Origin: Actinokineospora auranticolor
GTDB taxonomy: Bacteria; Actinomycetota; Actinomycetes; Mycobacteriales; Pseudonocardiaceae
Direction of reading: 5' to 3'
DNA length: 64,000 nucleotides
Assembly: GCF_002934265.1 (NCBI RefSeq)
Contig: NZ_PTIX01000001.1
Span: 434,001 to 498,000, forward strand
Made by a program: the position numbers and the translations under genes
Notes under the pieces: model-generated
Databases searched by the model: none
Seen by the model: the letters and a program-made list of their open reading frames with translations, nothing else
What the model was told of the DNA's origin: nothing
In this document: positions 7,487 to 16,120 of the stretch, in pieces
Layout: every line of letters begins with the position of its first letter
Position numbering within the stretch: the first letter of the stretch is position 1

Positions 7487-8726
7487 CGGGTTCTCCTCCG
7501 AGGTCCTTGGGACGGGCGCGCTCCAGCACCACCACGAGCGCGCCCGCGCCCGCCAGCACGGCGGCCAGCGCGCCCCAGCCCGCGGCGCCCGCGGGCAGCA
7601 CGGCCGTGGTGATCACCCACGGACCGGCGATCATCGCGCCGGTCTGGCCCAGGTTGTAGATCGACAGGAAGTAGCCGCGACGGTCCTCCGGGGACAGCGC
7701 GTAGGACAGCCCCCACGCCCCGACGGCCTGGTAGACCTCGCCGACCGTGAGGGCCGCCGTCGCGGCGAGCACCAGTCCGGCGGTCACCCAGGCGGACGTG
7801 GAACCCGTGGCGGCGACCAGGAGGCAGCACGCGGCCAACGCGGCTCCCGCGCGCGCCTGCCGCACCGCCGCCGGACGCGCGCCGTCGACACCCCGGCTGA
7901 ACCGCATCTGCAGGCCCACGGCCAAAACCGTGTTCAGCACCACGATAGCGCCGATGAGCGCCCCCGGGGCCTTCGTGTAGTCCGCCACCCAAAGGGGCAA
8001 CGCGACAGTCAGGAGAACCGCGTGCAGGTAAAGCAAACCGTTGAGGCAGGCCAAGAACAGGTACCGGGCGTTCGGCCGCACCTTGACCTCGAGGGCCGAC
8101 TCGGTCCTGGTCGGGACCGGCACGTGCGTGCGCACGCGCAGCAGCAGGACACCGGAGACGAGGAACGACGCGGCGTCGAGGAACACGAGCGTTGTGTACA
8201 CACCCGCGCCGCCCGCCGCGATGGCCCACGCCGCCGCGGCGGCGCCCGCGGTGAACCCGACGTTGCGCACCAGCATCAGCGCCGACATCGACCGCACCCG
8301 CGACTCGGCCTCCACCAACGACCCCACGAACGACTGCACCACCGGCGGCGCCGCCCACTCGCCCGTGCCGCCGAGGATCGCGACGATCAGGAACAGGGTG
8401 AGGTTGTCCGCGAACGGGTACGCCGCGAAGCACGCGCCGCGCCACCACTGCAACCCCACCAGCGCGCGGTGCGCGCCGATCCGGTCGGCGAGCCGCCCGA
8501 CCAGCACCGAGCAGGCGAACCCGGCGATCCCGGCCAGGGACAGGCCGAGGCCGACCTGGTCGGCGGTGAGCCCGAGCGAGCGGGTGAAGAACAGCGCGGA
8601 CCCGGTGAGGAACAGGCCGGTGCCCAGCGAGTCGACGAACGAGACGCCGAGCAGCATCCGCATCGGGCGCCCCGGCGGCAGCCACGACGTCGCCGCGCGC
8701 GCCAAGCGCCCCCCGCTCCGTGCCAT
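7362..8726 (-). CDS. MFS transporter, probable exporter
   Basis: About 454 residues with 12 hydrophobic segments, e.g. MLLGVSFVDSLGTGLFLTG, LGLGLSLAGIAGFACSVL and WVITTAVLPAG. The loop GRLADRIGAHRALVG between helices 2 and 3 is the MFS signature. Likely exports the product or a precursor across the cell membrane. The ATG at 8724-8726 follows GGGGAGGA; an upstream TATGTT probably is the -10 box. The C-terminal 50 or so residues are Gly/Arg-rich and overlap the following ATP-grasp gene by 125 bases; either the overlap is real or a base error removed the natural stop near 7490. Confidence 0.9.
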   Translation of the reverse strand: MARSGGRLARAATSWLPPGRPMRMLLGVSFVDSLGTGLFLTGSALFFTRSLGLTADQVGLGLSLAGIAGFACSVLVGRLADRIGAHRALVGLQWWRGACFAAYPFADNLTLFLIVAILGGTGEWAAPPVVQSFVGSLVEAESRVRSMSALMLVRNVGFTAGAAAAAWAIAAGGAGVYTTLVFLDAASFLVSGVLLLRVRTHVPVPTRTESALEVKVRPNARYLFLACLNGLLYLHAVLLTVALPLWVADYTKAPGALIGAIVVLNTVLAVGLQMRFSRGVDGARPAAVRQARAGAALAACCLLVAATGSTSAWVTAGLVLAATAALTVGEVYQAVGAWGLSYALSPEDRRGYFLSIYNLGQTGAMIAGPWVITTAVLPAGAAGWGALAAVLAGAGALVVVLERARPKDLGGEPGAGTAAGGRGRDGEAVPGGRAAAGRGGARDRDGGPGGGADG

Positions 8727-8753
8727 GCGGCTGATCCTCCCCGTGTCCGGCCG

Positions 8754-8759
8754 AACATA
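8754..8759 (-). promoter_or_regulatory. Probable -10 box TATGTT of the MFS/ATP-grasp operon
   Basis: On the minus strand TATGTT lies 27 bases upstream of the MFS ATG, with GGGGAGGA between. The same hexamer stands before the GNAT gene (14317-14322) and the AT-less PKS gene (49891-49896). No convincing -35 box. Confidence 0.45.
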
Positions 8760-8926
8760 CCGCTGCGCGTTGCTGAGCGTTCGCCCCCTGGTCAACCCGG
8801 CTGTGTGCACCAATGGGCACTTCCTGGACACAGGGGTTGACGTGCGACGTCACCGAGCACGAGCCTGCTCACGGTGTGTGTGGTCGGGGTCACTATTTCA
8901 CGGACAAGCCCGGGAGTGCGACGAGC

Positions 8927-9541
8927 ATGAGTGACTACATCTACGCGATCGAGTTCAACCTGGGAGCGCGGGGCGACGCCGCCGAGGAGATCCTGGCGGA
9001 CGCGGCCCGCACGTGGCCGAAGGTCTGGGGCGAGATCCCCGGTGTGACGAGCACGGTGCTGTTGTCGAGCGCGCTGGCGCTCGGCGGTGAGTTCGACTAC
9101 CAGCTGCGGGTCGGCCTCGAGTCGCTGGCGACCCTGGCCCGCGTCGACGAGGCGATCAAGTCCGGCGCGAACGGGTGGCGCAAGGCGAGCGCGTCGTGGT
9201 TCCGGCACCGCACGGCGGCCCGCGCGCACGTGAGCCAGTACGTGGACGGGGACCGGGGCTACAGCCAGGCGGGTGAGGGGCGCGCGGGCGCCATCCACAT
9301 CGCCTTCCAGGCCGCGGACAGCGGGAAGGCGCTCGACACGGCGTCGCTGGAGTCGGTCTCGGGCGTGGTGTCGACGCAGGGGCTGCGGCCGGTCCTCGGC
9401 GGGGCGGGCGCGGAGCAGCGCTGGGTCCGCCTGGAGAGCCTGGAGAGCCTCGACCGGGTGAGCGAACTGCTCGGCGCGGGCACCGCCGCGGTGTTCGGTG
9501 AACTCCGCGAGGTCGACGGCGCGTTGTTCGCGGGCGCGTGA
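8927..9541 (+). CDS. Uncharacterised protein coupled to a ThiF-like enzyme
   Basis: A 204-residue cytosolic protein that I cannot place in a family. It has no signal peptide or membrane segment. Two halves each start with a strand-rich segment (YIYAIEFNLGARGD near residue 3; GAIHIAFQAADSG near residue 120), followed by a helix and another strand, which would fit a duplicated ferredoxin-like or dimeric alpha/beta-barrel fold; this is a guess from pattern only. The ATG at 8927-8929 is preceded by CGGGAG. Its TGA overlaps the GTG of the next gene (GTGA), so it is made together with the E1-like protein and may be its substrate, partner or a subunit. Confidence 0.75.
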   Translation: MSDYIYAIEFNLGARGDAAEEILADAARTWPKVWGEIPGVTSTVLLSSALALGGEFDYQLRVGLESLATLARVDEAIKSGANGWRKASASWFRHRTAARAHVSQYVDGDRGYSQAGEGRAGAIHIAFQAADSGKALDTASLESVSGVVSTQGLRPVLGGAGAEQRWVRLESLESLDRVSELLGAGTAAVFGELREVDGALFAGA

Positions 9542-10545
9542 CCTCGGACCGCTACGACGTCGTCGAGCGCGTTGACGTGCTCGACGACGTCTCCGGCCTG
9601 GCCGACCGGCGGGTGGCCGTGATCGGCTGCGGCGCCTTGGGATCGGCGGTGGCCGCACACCTGGTCCGCGTCGGCGTGGGCGCGGTGCGGGTGGTCGACC
9701 GGGATGTGGTCGAGGTGCGCAACCTGGCGCACCAGGTGCTGTACACGCAGCGGGACGCCGATGAGGCCCGGCTGAAGGCGGAAGCCGCGGCGGAACACCT
9801 CCGCGCGGTGAACCCCGGGTGCTCGGTGGAGGCGGTGGTCGCCGACTGCGCCTCCGGCAACGCCCGGCGGTTGGTGGCCGACTGCGACCTGATCGTCGAC
9901 GGCGTCGACAACATGGAGACCAAGCTCCTGCTCAACGACGTGGCGGTGGCCACGGGGACGCCGCTGCTGTACGCGGGGTGCGCGGGGACCGAGGGGTCGG
10001 TGATGGCGGTCGTACCGGGCCGGACCCACTGCCTGCGGTGCGTGTGGCCGGATCCGCCCGCGTCGGCCGACCGCCGCACCTGCCAGACCCGGGGTGTGCT
10101 GCCGGGGACGGTCGCGGCCATCGCGGCGTTGCAGGCCACCGAGTCCCTGAAGGTTCTTCTGGACCTGGACGCCCTCTGCGGCTTGGTGCGCCTGGACATC
10201 TGGCAGGCCGTGACCCGACGTGTTCCCCTGCCTGCCTACCGCCCGGACGAGTGTCCCGCTTGTGGGGCTCGCGACTTTGTCTACCTACGCGGCGAAACCG
10301 CCACGACGGCCCGAGCCCTGTGCGGCGACGACACGGTACTGCTGGTGACACCGCAACCGGCCGACCTGAACAGGATCCAGGAGCGCCATCGCGACAACGC
10401 CACGCTCCAGGCAGGCCCGGAGTCGATCCGCCTCACCCTCGACGGCTGCCGGATCCTGGTCTTCGCCAGCGGCCGCACCCTCATCCACGGCTCCGGCGGC
10501 GTCAACCGAGCCCGAGCACTGCACGCCCGTCACCTGCAGGGGTGA
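9538..10545 (+). CDS. ThiF/MoeB/E1-like adenylyltransferase
   Basis: A 335-residue member of the ubiquitin-activating-like family, which adenylates a C-terminal Gly or a carboxylate. The nucleotide loop is VAVIGCGALGS (residues 26-36), followed by VRVVDRDVVEVRNLAHQ as in ThiF. Two zinc-type CxxC pairs are seen, HCLRC (about 165) and CPAC (about 241). A Cys in RRTCQTRGVLPG (about 182) sits where the catalytic Cys of E1/ThiF enzymes lies. The last 80 residues form an added domain of unknown type. No ubiquitin-like sulfur carrier ending in GG was found near by, so it may act on a small molecule or on the 204-residue partner encoded just upstream. Start GTG overlaps the partner's stop. Confidence 0.88.
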   Translation: MTSDRYDVVERVDVLDDVSGLADRRVAVIGCGALGSAVAAHLVRVGVGAVRVVDRDVVEVRNLAHQVLYTQRDADEARLKAEAAAEHLRAVNPGCSVEAVVADCASGNARRLVADCDLIVDGVDNMETKLLLNDVAVATGTPLLYAGCAGTEGSVMAVVPGRTHCLRCVWPDPPASADRRTCQTRGVLPGTVAAIAALQATESLKVLLDLDALCGLVRLDIWQAVTRRVPLPAYRPDECPACGARDFVYLRGETATTARALCGDDTVLLVTPQPADLNRIQERHRDNATLQAGPESIRLTLDGCRILVFASGRTLIHGSGGVNRARALHARHLQG

Positions 10546-10562
10546 GTTGCGCCAAGGGGTCG

Positions 10563-11275
10563 AAGGGCGAGAAGGAGGCGTGTCGTTGGGGAGCCTGGCG
10601 TAGAGGACGTCGCAGCGTCGGCGGGCCAGGCAGATCAGTGCGGCGTTCTGCTCGGCAACCTGCTTGCGTTGCTGGAGAACGATTTTCGGGCTGTCCGCGA
10701 GCCGCGGCAGGACGGTGTCCGCAGCGGCGGTGCCCGGGACGGTGACGGTCTGCTTGCCCAGCGCGGTCAGGATCGTCTCCACCAGCCGCTCGCCCATGCG
10801 GGGCGCGTGCTTGGTGGCGATCCCGGCCGGACCGCCGCAACGCGAGAGGATCTCCAGGACGGCCGGCTGATCCGCGGGCCGATGGCGTGTTCGAGGGTGG
10901 GGTGGATGCCGGTGAGCAGACCCCGGATCCGGTTGGTGATGCGGGTGGCTTCGCCTGCCAGGTCGTCGCCGAACCCGACCAGCACCTCCAGTTCGGCCAG
11001 GGTTTCGTCGCCGACATCGACCGGGCGCAGGGGGTGGGGCAGGGAGCGGGCGGCGTCGGCGGTGACGAACGCGTCCCGGGCGTCGGTCTTGGCGCGGCCG
11101 GGGTGGAGGTCGGCGATGCGACGCATCGCCAGTCCGGGCAGACAGGCGACCTGATGCCCGGCCGCGCGGGTGACCGCGACCGGCAGCACCCCGATCGTGG
11201 CGGGCTGATCGACGACGACCAGCAGCGGTCCGTGCTCGGCGAGCTTGCCGAATGGGTTCGACTGGGGGCGTTGGT
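10563..11275 (-). pseudogene. IS110-family transposase remnant
   Basis: Read on the minus strand, the first part has the IS110 DEDD-domain lines LLVVVDQPATIGVLPVAV, LPGLAMRRIADLHPGRAK and TDARDAFVTADAARSLPH. The frame then shifts near 10850-10880 and goes on with MGERLVETILTALGKQ and SPKIVLQQRKQVAEQ, which runs directly into NAALICLARRRCDVLYA, the family's C-terminal line. The N-terminal start of the DEDD domain and most of the Transposase_20 domain are missing. So this is a 5'-truncated, internally deleted and frameshifted copy, unable to transpose. It follows the ThiF-like gene by about 17 bases. Confidence 0.88.
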
Positions 11276-11534
11276 CACGCCGGGCCTGGTGACCACAACT
11301 CCCTGGTCGGGAGCCACGAAAAGGTAACGGGGGCTTCTTCCGTGCCGGGCTGTTCCTCATCAGCGCCGGGTCGTCCCGTTCTGCCTGGCGGCCGAGCCGT
11401 CGACTCGGCGGATCGCGCGCCAGTGCCTGACCCGGCCGGTGACCATGATCGCCCGCGGGCTCGTGGTCGCGGGTCTTCCTGGTCTCCGGAGCGCAAGGAG
11501 GACGGCAACCGCGGCGTTGTCGAACGGTCTCCCG
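11276..11534. other. Gap between IS110 remnant and AMP-ligase gene
   Basis: No supported gene. The sequence looks like decayed or filler DNA next to the transposase remnant; short open frames here have no recognisable content. Confidence 0.5.
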
Positions 11535-13088
11535 TCACCCGGACAGGTGGTCTCGGACCATCTCCGCCACCGACGGACGGTCGATCTTGCCCTGGTTCCC
11601 CGTCGACGGCAGCCCTGCCCGCCCCAGCAGGTGCCGGGGGACCATGTGGCTCGGCAGCTCCTTCCGCAGGAAGGCCCGCAGCTCCACCTCGTCCACCCCC
11701 GCCGCGCTGCCGTAGGCCAGGGCGATGTCCGCGCCGATCTCCACGTTCGGCACCCCGACCGCCACGCACGCGTCCACCCCCGGGAACCGGCACGCGACCT
11801 CCTCCACCTCCGTCGGGCTGACCCGGAAGCCGGAGGTCTTGATCATGGCGTCGCGGCGGCCGACGAAGTACAGGTAGCCGTCGGCGTCCCGGGTGACGAT
11901 GTCGCCGCTGAAGACGGCGGTTTCGCCGGGGTGGGTGGGGAGTTCGCGGAAGCGCTTGGCGGTCTCGGCGGGGGCGTTCCAGTAGCCCTTGGCGACGCAG
12001 CCGCCGCGGTGGACGAGTTCGCCGCGTTCGCCGGGGGCGACTTCGCGCAGGTCGTCGTCCAGGACCAGGAGTTCCACGTCCGGGATGGCGCGGCCGATGG
12101 AGCCGGGGCGCAGCGCCAGCTGCTCCGGTTCCAGGAAGGTCGAGCGGAAGGCCTCGGTCAGGCCGTACATGAGGAAGGTCCGCGCGTGGGGGAACGTGGC
12201 GCCGACCAGCTTGAGCATCCGGTCCGACACGGGGCCGCCCGAGGTGCAGACGGTGCGGACGGACGAGAGGTCCTCCTCCGGTTGGGACCGCAGCAGCCTC
12301 GGGTCGAACATCCGGGTGATGATGACCGGCATGACCGGCAGCACCGTGATCCGCTGCCGGGCCGCGAACTGGAAGAAGCTCATCGGGAACACCAGTTCGT
12401 GCAGGCACAGCCGCGCGCCGGTCAGCAGCGACTGCCACAGCTGGTTGAGCCCGTAGTCGAAGTTCAGCGACAGCACCGAACCGATCCGGTCGTCCCGCCC
12501 CACCCCCAGGTACCGCGTGGTGATGTGCGCGCCGTGCCACAGGTTCCGGTGCGTGACCATGATCCCCTTGGGCCGCCCGGTCGACCCCGACGAGTAGATG
12601 ATCGCCGCCAGGTCCTCGCTGATCGCCCGCTGCGGCACCGCATCCCCGGTTCGACCCGACATGGGCAGCACGTCGACCGAACCGGTGGCCGGGGCCGTGC
12701 CGTAGAGCAGCGGCACGGCAGGCGCCGCGCCGCGCACCTCGTCCGCGCGCGCCTCGTCGGTGATCACCAGGCGGGCGCCGGAGTCGGTGGTGATGTGGGC
12801 GATGTTGTCGTGCTTGAGGCCCGGCAGGATCGGCACGATCACCGCGTCCGCCAGCAGCACGCCCAGGATCGCGACCGCCTGCTCGGTCGACTTGGCCATG
12901 CAGACGCCGACCCGGTCGCCGCGCCCCACCCCGCGCTCGCGCAGCGCCCCGGCGGCGGCCATGGCGGCGGAGCGCAGGTCGGCGAAGCTCAGCTCCGTGG
13001 TCTCGTCCGTGATCGCGATGTCCGGACCGAACCGCGCGGCGGCCTCGTGGACGAGGGCGTGCACCGTGAACAGTTGAGGCGAGGTCAC
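11535..13088 (-). CDS. Acyl/aminoacyl-AMP ligase (ANL superfamily)
   Basis: A 517-residue adenylate-forming enzyme that activates a carboxylic acid with ATP and passes it to CoA or a carrier protein. The P-loop motif is YSSGSTGRPKG (about residues 164-174), A5 is MYGLTEAFRS, the hinge and A8 region is GYLYFVGRRDAMIKTSGFRV, and the A10 Lys is in STGNQGKIDRPS. It is complete. It could be the VinN-like enzyme that loads a beta-amino acid, or a plain acyl-CoA ligase; the specificity pocket cannot be read with confidence. GTG at 13086-13088 is the start; the ribosome site is weak. The GNAT gene lies 49 bases upstream in the same direction, so both may be cotranscribed. Confidence 0.92.
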   Translation of the reverse strand: MTSPQLFTVHALVHEAAARFGPDIAITDETTELSFADLRSAAMAAAGALRERGVGRGDRVGVCMAKSTEQAVAILGVLLADAVIVPILPGLKHDNIAHITTDSGARLVITDEARADEVRGAAPAVPLLYGTAPATGSVDVLPMSGRTGDAVPQRAISEDLAAIIYSSGSTGRPKGIMVTHRNLWHGAHITTRYLGVGRDDRIGSVLSLNFDYGLNQLWQSLLTGARLCLHELVFPMSFFQFAARQRITVLPVMPVIITRMFDPRLLRSQPEEDLSSVRTVCTSGGPVSDRMLKLVGATFPHARTFLMYGLTEAFRSTFLEPEQLALRPGSIGRAIPDVELLVLDDDLREVAPGERGELVHRGGCVAKGYWNAPAETAKRFRELPTHPGETAVFSGDIVTRDADGYLYFVGRRDAMIKTSGFRVSPTEVEEVACRFPGVDACVAVGVPNVEIGADIALAYGSAAGVDEVELRAFLRKELPSHMVPRHLLGRAGLPSTGNQGKIDRPSVAEMVRDHLSG

Positions 13089-13137
13089 CCGCCGCAGCCT
13101 AACCGCGAACGCGGCGCCGCGGTATGGGCGACAAGGG

Positions 13138-14310
13138 TCAGCAGAACAGGTCCCACTCGGCGGCGGGCATCGCGCGCTCGACCACCGGGGACTTCGCGGC
13201 CAGCGCCGCGCGCATGGCCCGGTTGTGCGCCAGGACGTCGTCGTCGCGGCCGATCAGCGGGCTGCCCTCGGTCAGGTCGAGCAGCCACAGTGGACTCAGC
13301 TCGGCGCCGCGGAACGCCTTGCCGTCGGCCGTGCCGATGCCGCAGTGGATGCGGCGCACGCCGGGGAGCCGGGCCGGGACGTAGCAGTGCAGGTTGAAGT
13401 ACTCGGCCGCGTCGCGCAGTTCGTCGTAATCGAAACCCACCGCGCGGATGTAGACGGTGTCGCCCTCGTGCATGTAGAGGCAGCTGCCCACGGGCTCCTC
13501 GTCACCGACCGAGCACAGCAGGACGTGCGCGCGGTCGCCCGCCAGCTCGGCGTGCTTGCGGAACGCCTCGACGTACGCGGCGGGGTCGGCCTCGATGCCG
13601 TACCGCCGTTCGGTCTGCGCGCTGAGCCTGCCCACCTCGGCGTAGGCGTCGGGCAGCGTCCGGTGTTCCACGCGGTAGCCCGCCGCCTCGAACTTGCGGA
13701 CCTCGCTGCGGACCCGGCTGCGCTGGTGCTTGGACCCCGCGGCCAGCCACGCGTCGAAACCGCCGTCCGGGATGTCGATCCACGCGTCGGCGGCCAGCGC
13801 GACCGGCGGCGCCTCGACCCCGGCGGCGCGCAGGGCGAGCACGTCCGGTGTGGTCAGGTACAGGGCCACTCGGGCGACATCGTGCCCACTCGGACCGACG
13901 GCGCGCACGGCCTCCAGCAAGGTCGAGGTCGCCTCCGCGCGGTCGGCGTCGGGGGTGGCCAGCAGGTGCGCGAGGTAGCCGCGGCGTTGGCCGACGAGCA
14001 GGCCCCGGGCCGGGGGCGTGGGGAGACCGCGCTCGGTGAGCAGTTCCGTCCAGCGCAGGTGCGGGTTCGCCAGCTCGGACGCGTCCTCGACGTCGGCGAC
14101 CGGGACGGCCGCGCTGCCGCCGCCGGGCAGGTCGACGTGCACACCGCCGGACACCGCGCCCGGTTCCAACGCGACCAGGCGCAGCCAGAACGCCGACGAG
14201 TAGAACCGGTCGCCCGCGGCGCGGTCCCAGACGTCGTCGGGGACGCCGCCGAGCGGGTCGGTGAAGACGTGACCGTTCGGGTGGCGGATCTGGCTGTGTG
14301 AGGCGGGCAC
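13138..14310 (-). CDS. GNAT/FemAB-type acyltransferase
   Basis: About 390 residues. The C-terminal half has the BioF2-like/FemAB-like GNAT pattern: SKHQRSRVRSEVRKFEAAGY, then VGRLSAQTERRYG, then HVLLCSVGDEEPVGSCLYM and RRIHCGIGTADGKAFRGA. Members transfer an aminoacyl or acyl group to an amine. With the ATP-grasp and AMP ligases around it, amide formation on an amino-acid-like substrate is likely, but the donor is unknown. A GTG at 14308-14310 is chosen because TATGTT lies exactly six bases before it, the lay-out of a leaderless transcript; an ATG at 14329-14331 is possible but would overlap the divergent gene's start and have no ribosome site. Confidence 0.82.
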   Translation of the reverse strand: MPASHSQIRHPNGHVFTDPLGGVPDDVWDRAAGDRFYSSAFWLRLVALEPGAVSGGVHVDLPGGGSAAVPVADVEDASELANPHLRWTELLTERGLPTPPARGLLVGQRRGYLAHLLATPDADRAEATSTLLEAVRAVGPSGHDVARVALYLTTPDVLALRAAGVEAPPVALAADAWIDIPDGGFDAWLAAGSKHQRSRVRSEVRKFEAAGYRVEHRTLPDAYAEVGRLSAQTERRYGIEADPAAYVEAFRKHAELAGDRAHVLLCSVGDEEPVGSCLYMHEGDTVYIRAVGFDYDELRDAAEYFNLHCYVPARLPGVRRIHCGIGTADGKAFRGAELSPLWLLDLTEGSPLIGRDDDVLAHNRAMRAALAAKSPVVERAMPAAEWDLFC

Positions 14311-14332
14311 TGCGCTAACATAGCCGGTCATG
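14308..14332. promoter_or_regulatory. Overlapping divergent -10 boxes with two leaderless starts
   Basis: The seven bases TAACATA (14316-14322) serve both strands. On the plus strand TAACAT is eight bases before the ATG at 14330; on the minus strand TATGTT is six bases before the GTG at 14310. Neither gene has a Shine-Dalgarno sequence, which fits leaderless mRNAs from one shared bidirectional core promoter. Only one polymerase could bind at a time. Confidence 0.65.
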
Positions 14333-15625
14333 GGGCCGGTTTCCGGAGATGAGAAGTACCTGCTCGTGCTCGGCGCCGCGATGTCCCTGCGGGAGCGCGC
14401 GATCGTCGCCGCGCTGCGGGTCTTCGACGGCCCGCTGGTGACGATCGCCCGCGGCCGCGACAGCCGCGCCGCCAAGTTCTTCGACCACGTGCTGGTCGGC
14501 GACTTCAGCGACCCCGACGACTCGCTGCGCGCCGTCGTGGAGCACGAGAAGGAAACCGGGCGCGTGCCCGCCGGGGTCGTGCCGTTCTTCGACCCGGGGC
14601 TGGTGCCCGGCTGGGCCATCGCCGACCACTACGGCCTGCCGTTCCTGAGCCGGGCGGCGGTCGACGACTCGTCGATCAACAAGAACCGGATGAAGGACAA
14701 GCTGCTCGCGGCCGGTGTCGCGACCCCGCGCTACACGCAGGTGGACAGCGTCGAGGCGGCCCTGGCGGCAGCCGGGGGATACGGGTTCCCGTGCGTGATC
14801 AAGCCCTCGGCCTTCGGCGGCAGCCTCGGTGTGCGGCTGGTGTCGGACGCGGCGGAGGTCGAGCGGGCGTATTCGTACGCCCGTCGGATCATCGACGAGA
14901 ACGCCGCAGTGTTCACGGTGAAGAACCGCGAGATCCAGGTCGAGGAGTTCTGCCCGCTGGTCGACGAGGTGTCGGTGGAGGTGCTCAACCACGGCACCGA
15001 GCAGGTGGTGCTGGCGGTGACGGACAAGATCCTCGGACCGCGCCCGTACTTCGCGGAGATCGGGCATCGGGTCCCGAGCCGGTATTCGAGCCGTTCGGAC
15101 GTCGATGACGTCACCAAGCGAGCCTGTGCGGCGATCGGCCTCGACCGGGGTATCGCGCACGTGGAGCTGCGGCTGGAACCGGGGGCGGCCCCGGTCGTCA
15201 TGGAGGTCGGCGCGCGGACGGCGGGCGACGGGATCCTGGACCAGGTGGAGCGGGTCTGCGGGGTGTCGCCGTACGAGCTGCACGTGCTGTCGTACCTCGA
15301 CCGGTTGGACCGGATGCCGGAGTTGCCCGCGCCGAGCGGGTTGGCGGGGATTTCGGTGCTGAAGGCGGCCCCGGGTCGTGTGTCGGCGGTGCGGAAACCG
15401 TCCTCTGTGGACCCGGCGGTGCGGGGGTACGAGGTGTCGGCTGTCGCGGGGACCCGATCGGGCGCGACCCAGGCCAACTACCTGGATCGTGAGGGGTACG
15501 TGGAGTTCGTGTGGCCGGGGGCGGTGCCGGAGGACGTTCCGCTGGACACGCAGACCGTCATCGCCCGCGACCTGTCGGCCCAGCTCTTCGAGGTCGACGA
15601 TGCGGACCTGCCCGCCGCGCCCTGA
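14330..15625 (+). CDS. ATP-grasp carboxylate-amine ligase (second)
   Basis: A 431-residue ATP-grasp enzyme, distinct from the copy at 6299. Marks are the N-terminal LLVLGAAMSLRERAIVAAL, the ATP-clamp lines YGFPCVIKPSAFGGSLGV and EIQVEEFCPLVDEVSVEV, the metal-site line GIAHVELRLE and VMEVGARTAGDGI. Related enzymes ligate amino acids to peptides, polyketides or carrier proteins. It starts at an ATG 8 bases after a TAACAT -10 box, without a ribosome binding site, hence probably leaderless. It is divergent from the GNAT gene and shares its promoter, so amide-forming ligase and acyltransferase may be made together. Confidence 0.9.
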   Translation: MGPVSGDEKYLLVLGAAMSLRERAIVAALRVFDGPLVTIARGRDSRAAKFFDHVLVGDFSDPDDSLRAVVEHEKETGRVPAGVVPFFDPGLVPGWAIADHYGLPFLSRAAVDDSSINKNRMKDKLLAAGVATPRYTQVDSVEAALAAAGGYGFPCVIKPSAFGGSLGVRLVSDAAEVERAYSYARRIIDENAAVFTVKNREIQVEEFCPLVDEVSVEVLNHGTEQVVLAVTDKILGPRPYFAEIGHRVPSRYSSRSDVDDVTKRACAAIGLDRGIAHVELRLEPGAAPVVMEVGARTAGDGILDQVERVCGVSPYELHVLSYLDRLDRMPELPAPSGLAGISVLKAAPGRVSAVRKPSSVDPAVRGYEVSAVAGTRSGATQANYLDREGYVEFVWPGAVPEDVPLDTQTVIARDLSAQLFEVDDADLPAAP

Positions 15626-16020
15626 CCCGAGGTAGGCACTCCAGGAACCGCAAGGCTCGGGCACCCGCACCCTGAAGTCCGCTGGCGCCGAAGGCTCTAT
15701 CGCCCGCACGACCGCCGCCATGGCGCTAGCCGCTCCCGCTCTGCCGCCCAGCCGGCACCGGGGCCCGGCTTCACCATCTACTCCCGCTCCGCCCCTGACA
15801 TCCACGGCCTGGTCGGCGCCGCGGAACCTGCCGAACCTGGTGGCCCGTTCTCGCCGCCATCGTCGCTGGGGCTGTCCTCAGCCGCCGACAACTGCCGTCG
15901 CGCCTCCCGCGCCGAATGCCAATGCAGTGCCGGGCACCGCTGCGGCCAGCCCCGCTCGTGCCACGACTCTGGCGGCGACTTCTCCCCGCAGTCGCCGCCA
16001 GCGCTTCCGTTCCCAGCGCC
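15626..16020. other. Long non-coding gap
   Basis: About 395 bases between the second ATP-grasp gene and repeat copy B hold no gene I can support. Open frames here are Pro/Ala/Arg-rich and lack any family pattern or ribosome site. It may be remnant DNA linked to the repeat at its end. Confidence 0.6.
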
Positions 16021-16113
16021 CGCGAGGGGCCCCGCAGTAGGGGGAACCCCTATTTTCGATCCTATCGCCGGATGGCCAGCGGGCGGGAGCCCGTGAGGCT
16101 TGGCTGTGGACAA
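16021..16113 (-). repeat. Inverted repeat copy B (pairs with 6159-6250)
   Basis: Read on the minus strand it starts TTGTCCACAG (16113-16104), passes through CCCGCCCGCTGG, a CGATAGGATCG block and AAAATAGGGGTTCCCCCT, and ends GGGGCCCCTCGCG. Copy A has the same order of blocks with about 10 bases difference in spacing. It sits immediately beyond the stop of the glutamate-mutase reactivase gene, again in a convergent gap. Confidence 0.7.
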
Positions 16114-16120
16114 CTCCGGA

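Noticed and set aside
10502-11317. Minus-strand frame of 271 codons across the IS110 remnant
   Set aside because: Ser/Pro/Arg-rich shifted frame; the transposase lines are in two other frames, showing a decayed gene rather than a new one.
15720-16040. Plus-strand open frame of about 106 codons in the gap after the second ATP-grasp gene
   Set aside because: Pro/Arg/Ala-rich, no ribosome site, runs into repeat copy B; treated as non-coding.
6159-16113. TTGTCCACA as DnaA boxes marking an origin
   Set aside because: Only one box per repeat copy, no AT-rich stretch, no dnaA/dnaN; an origin is not supported.
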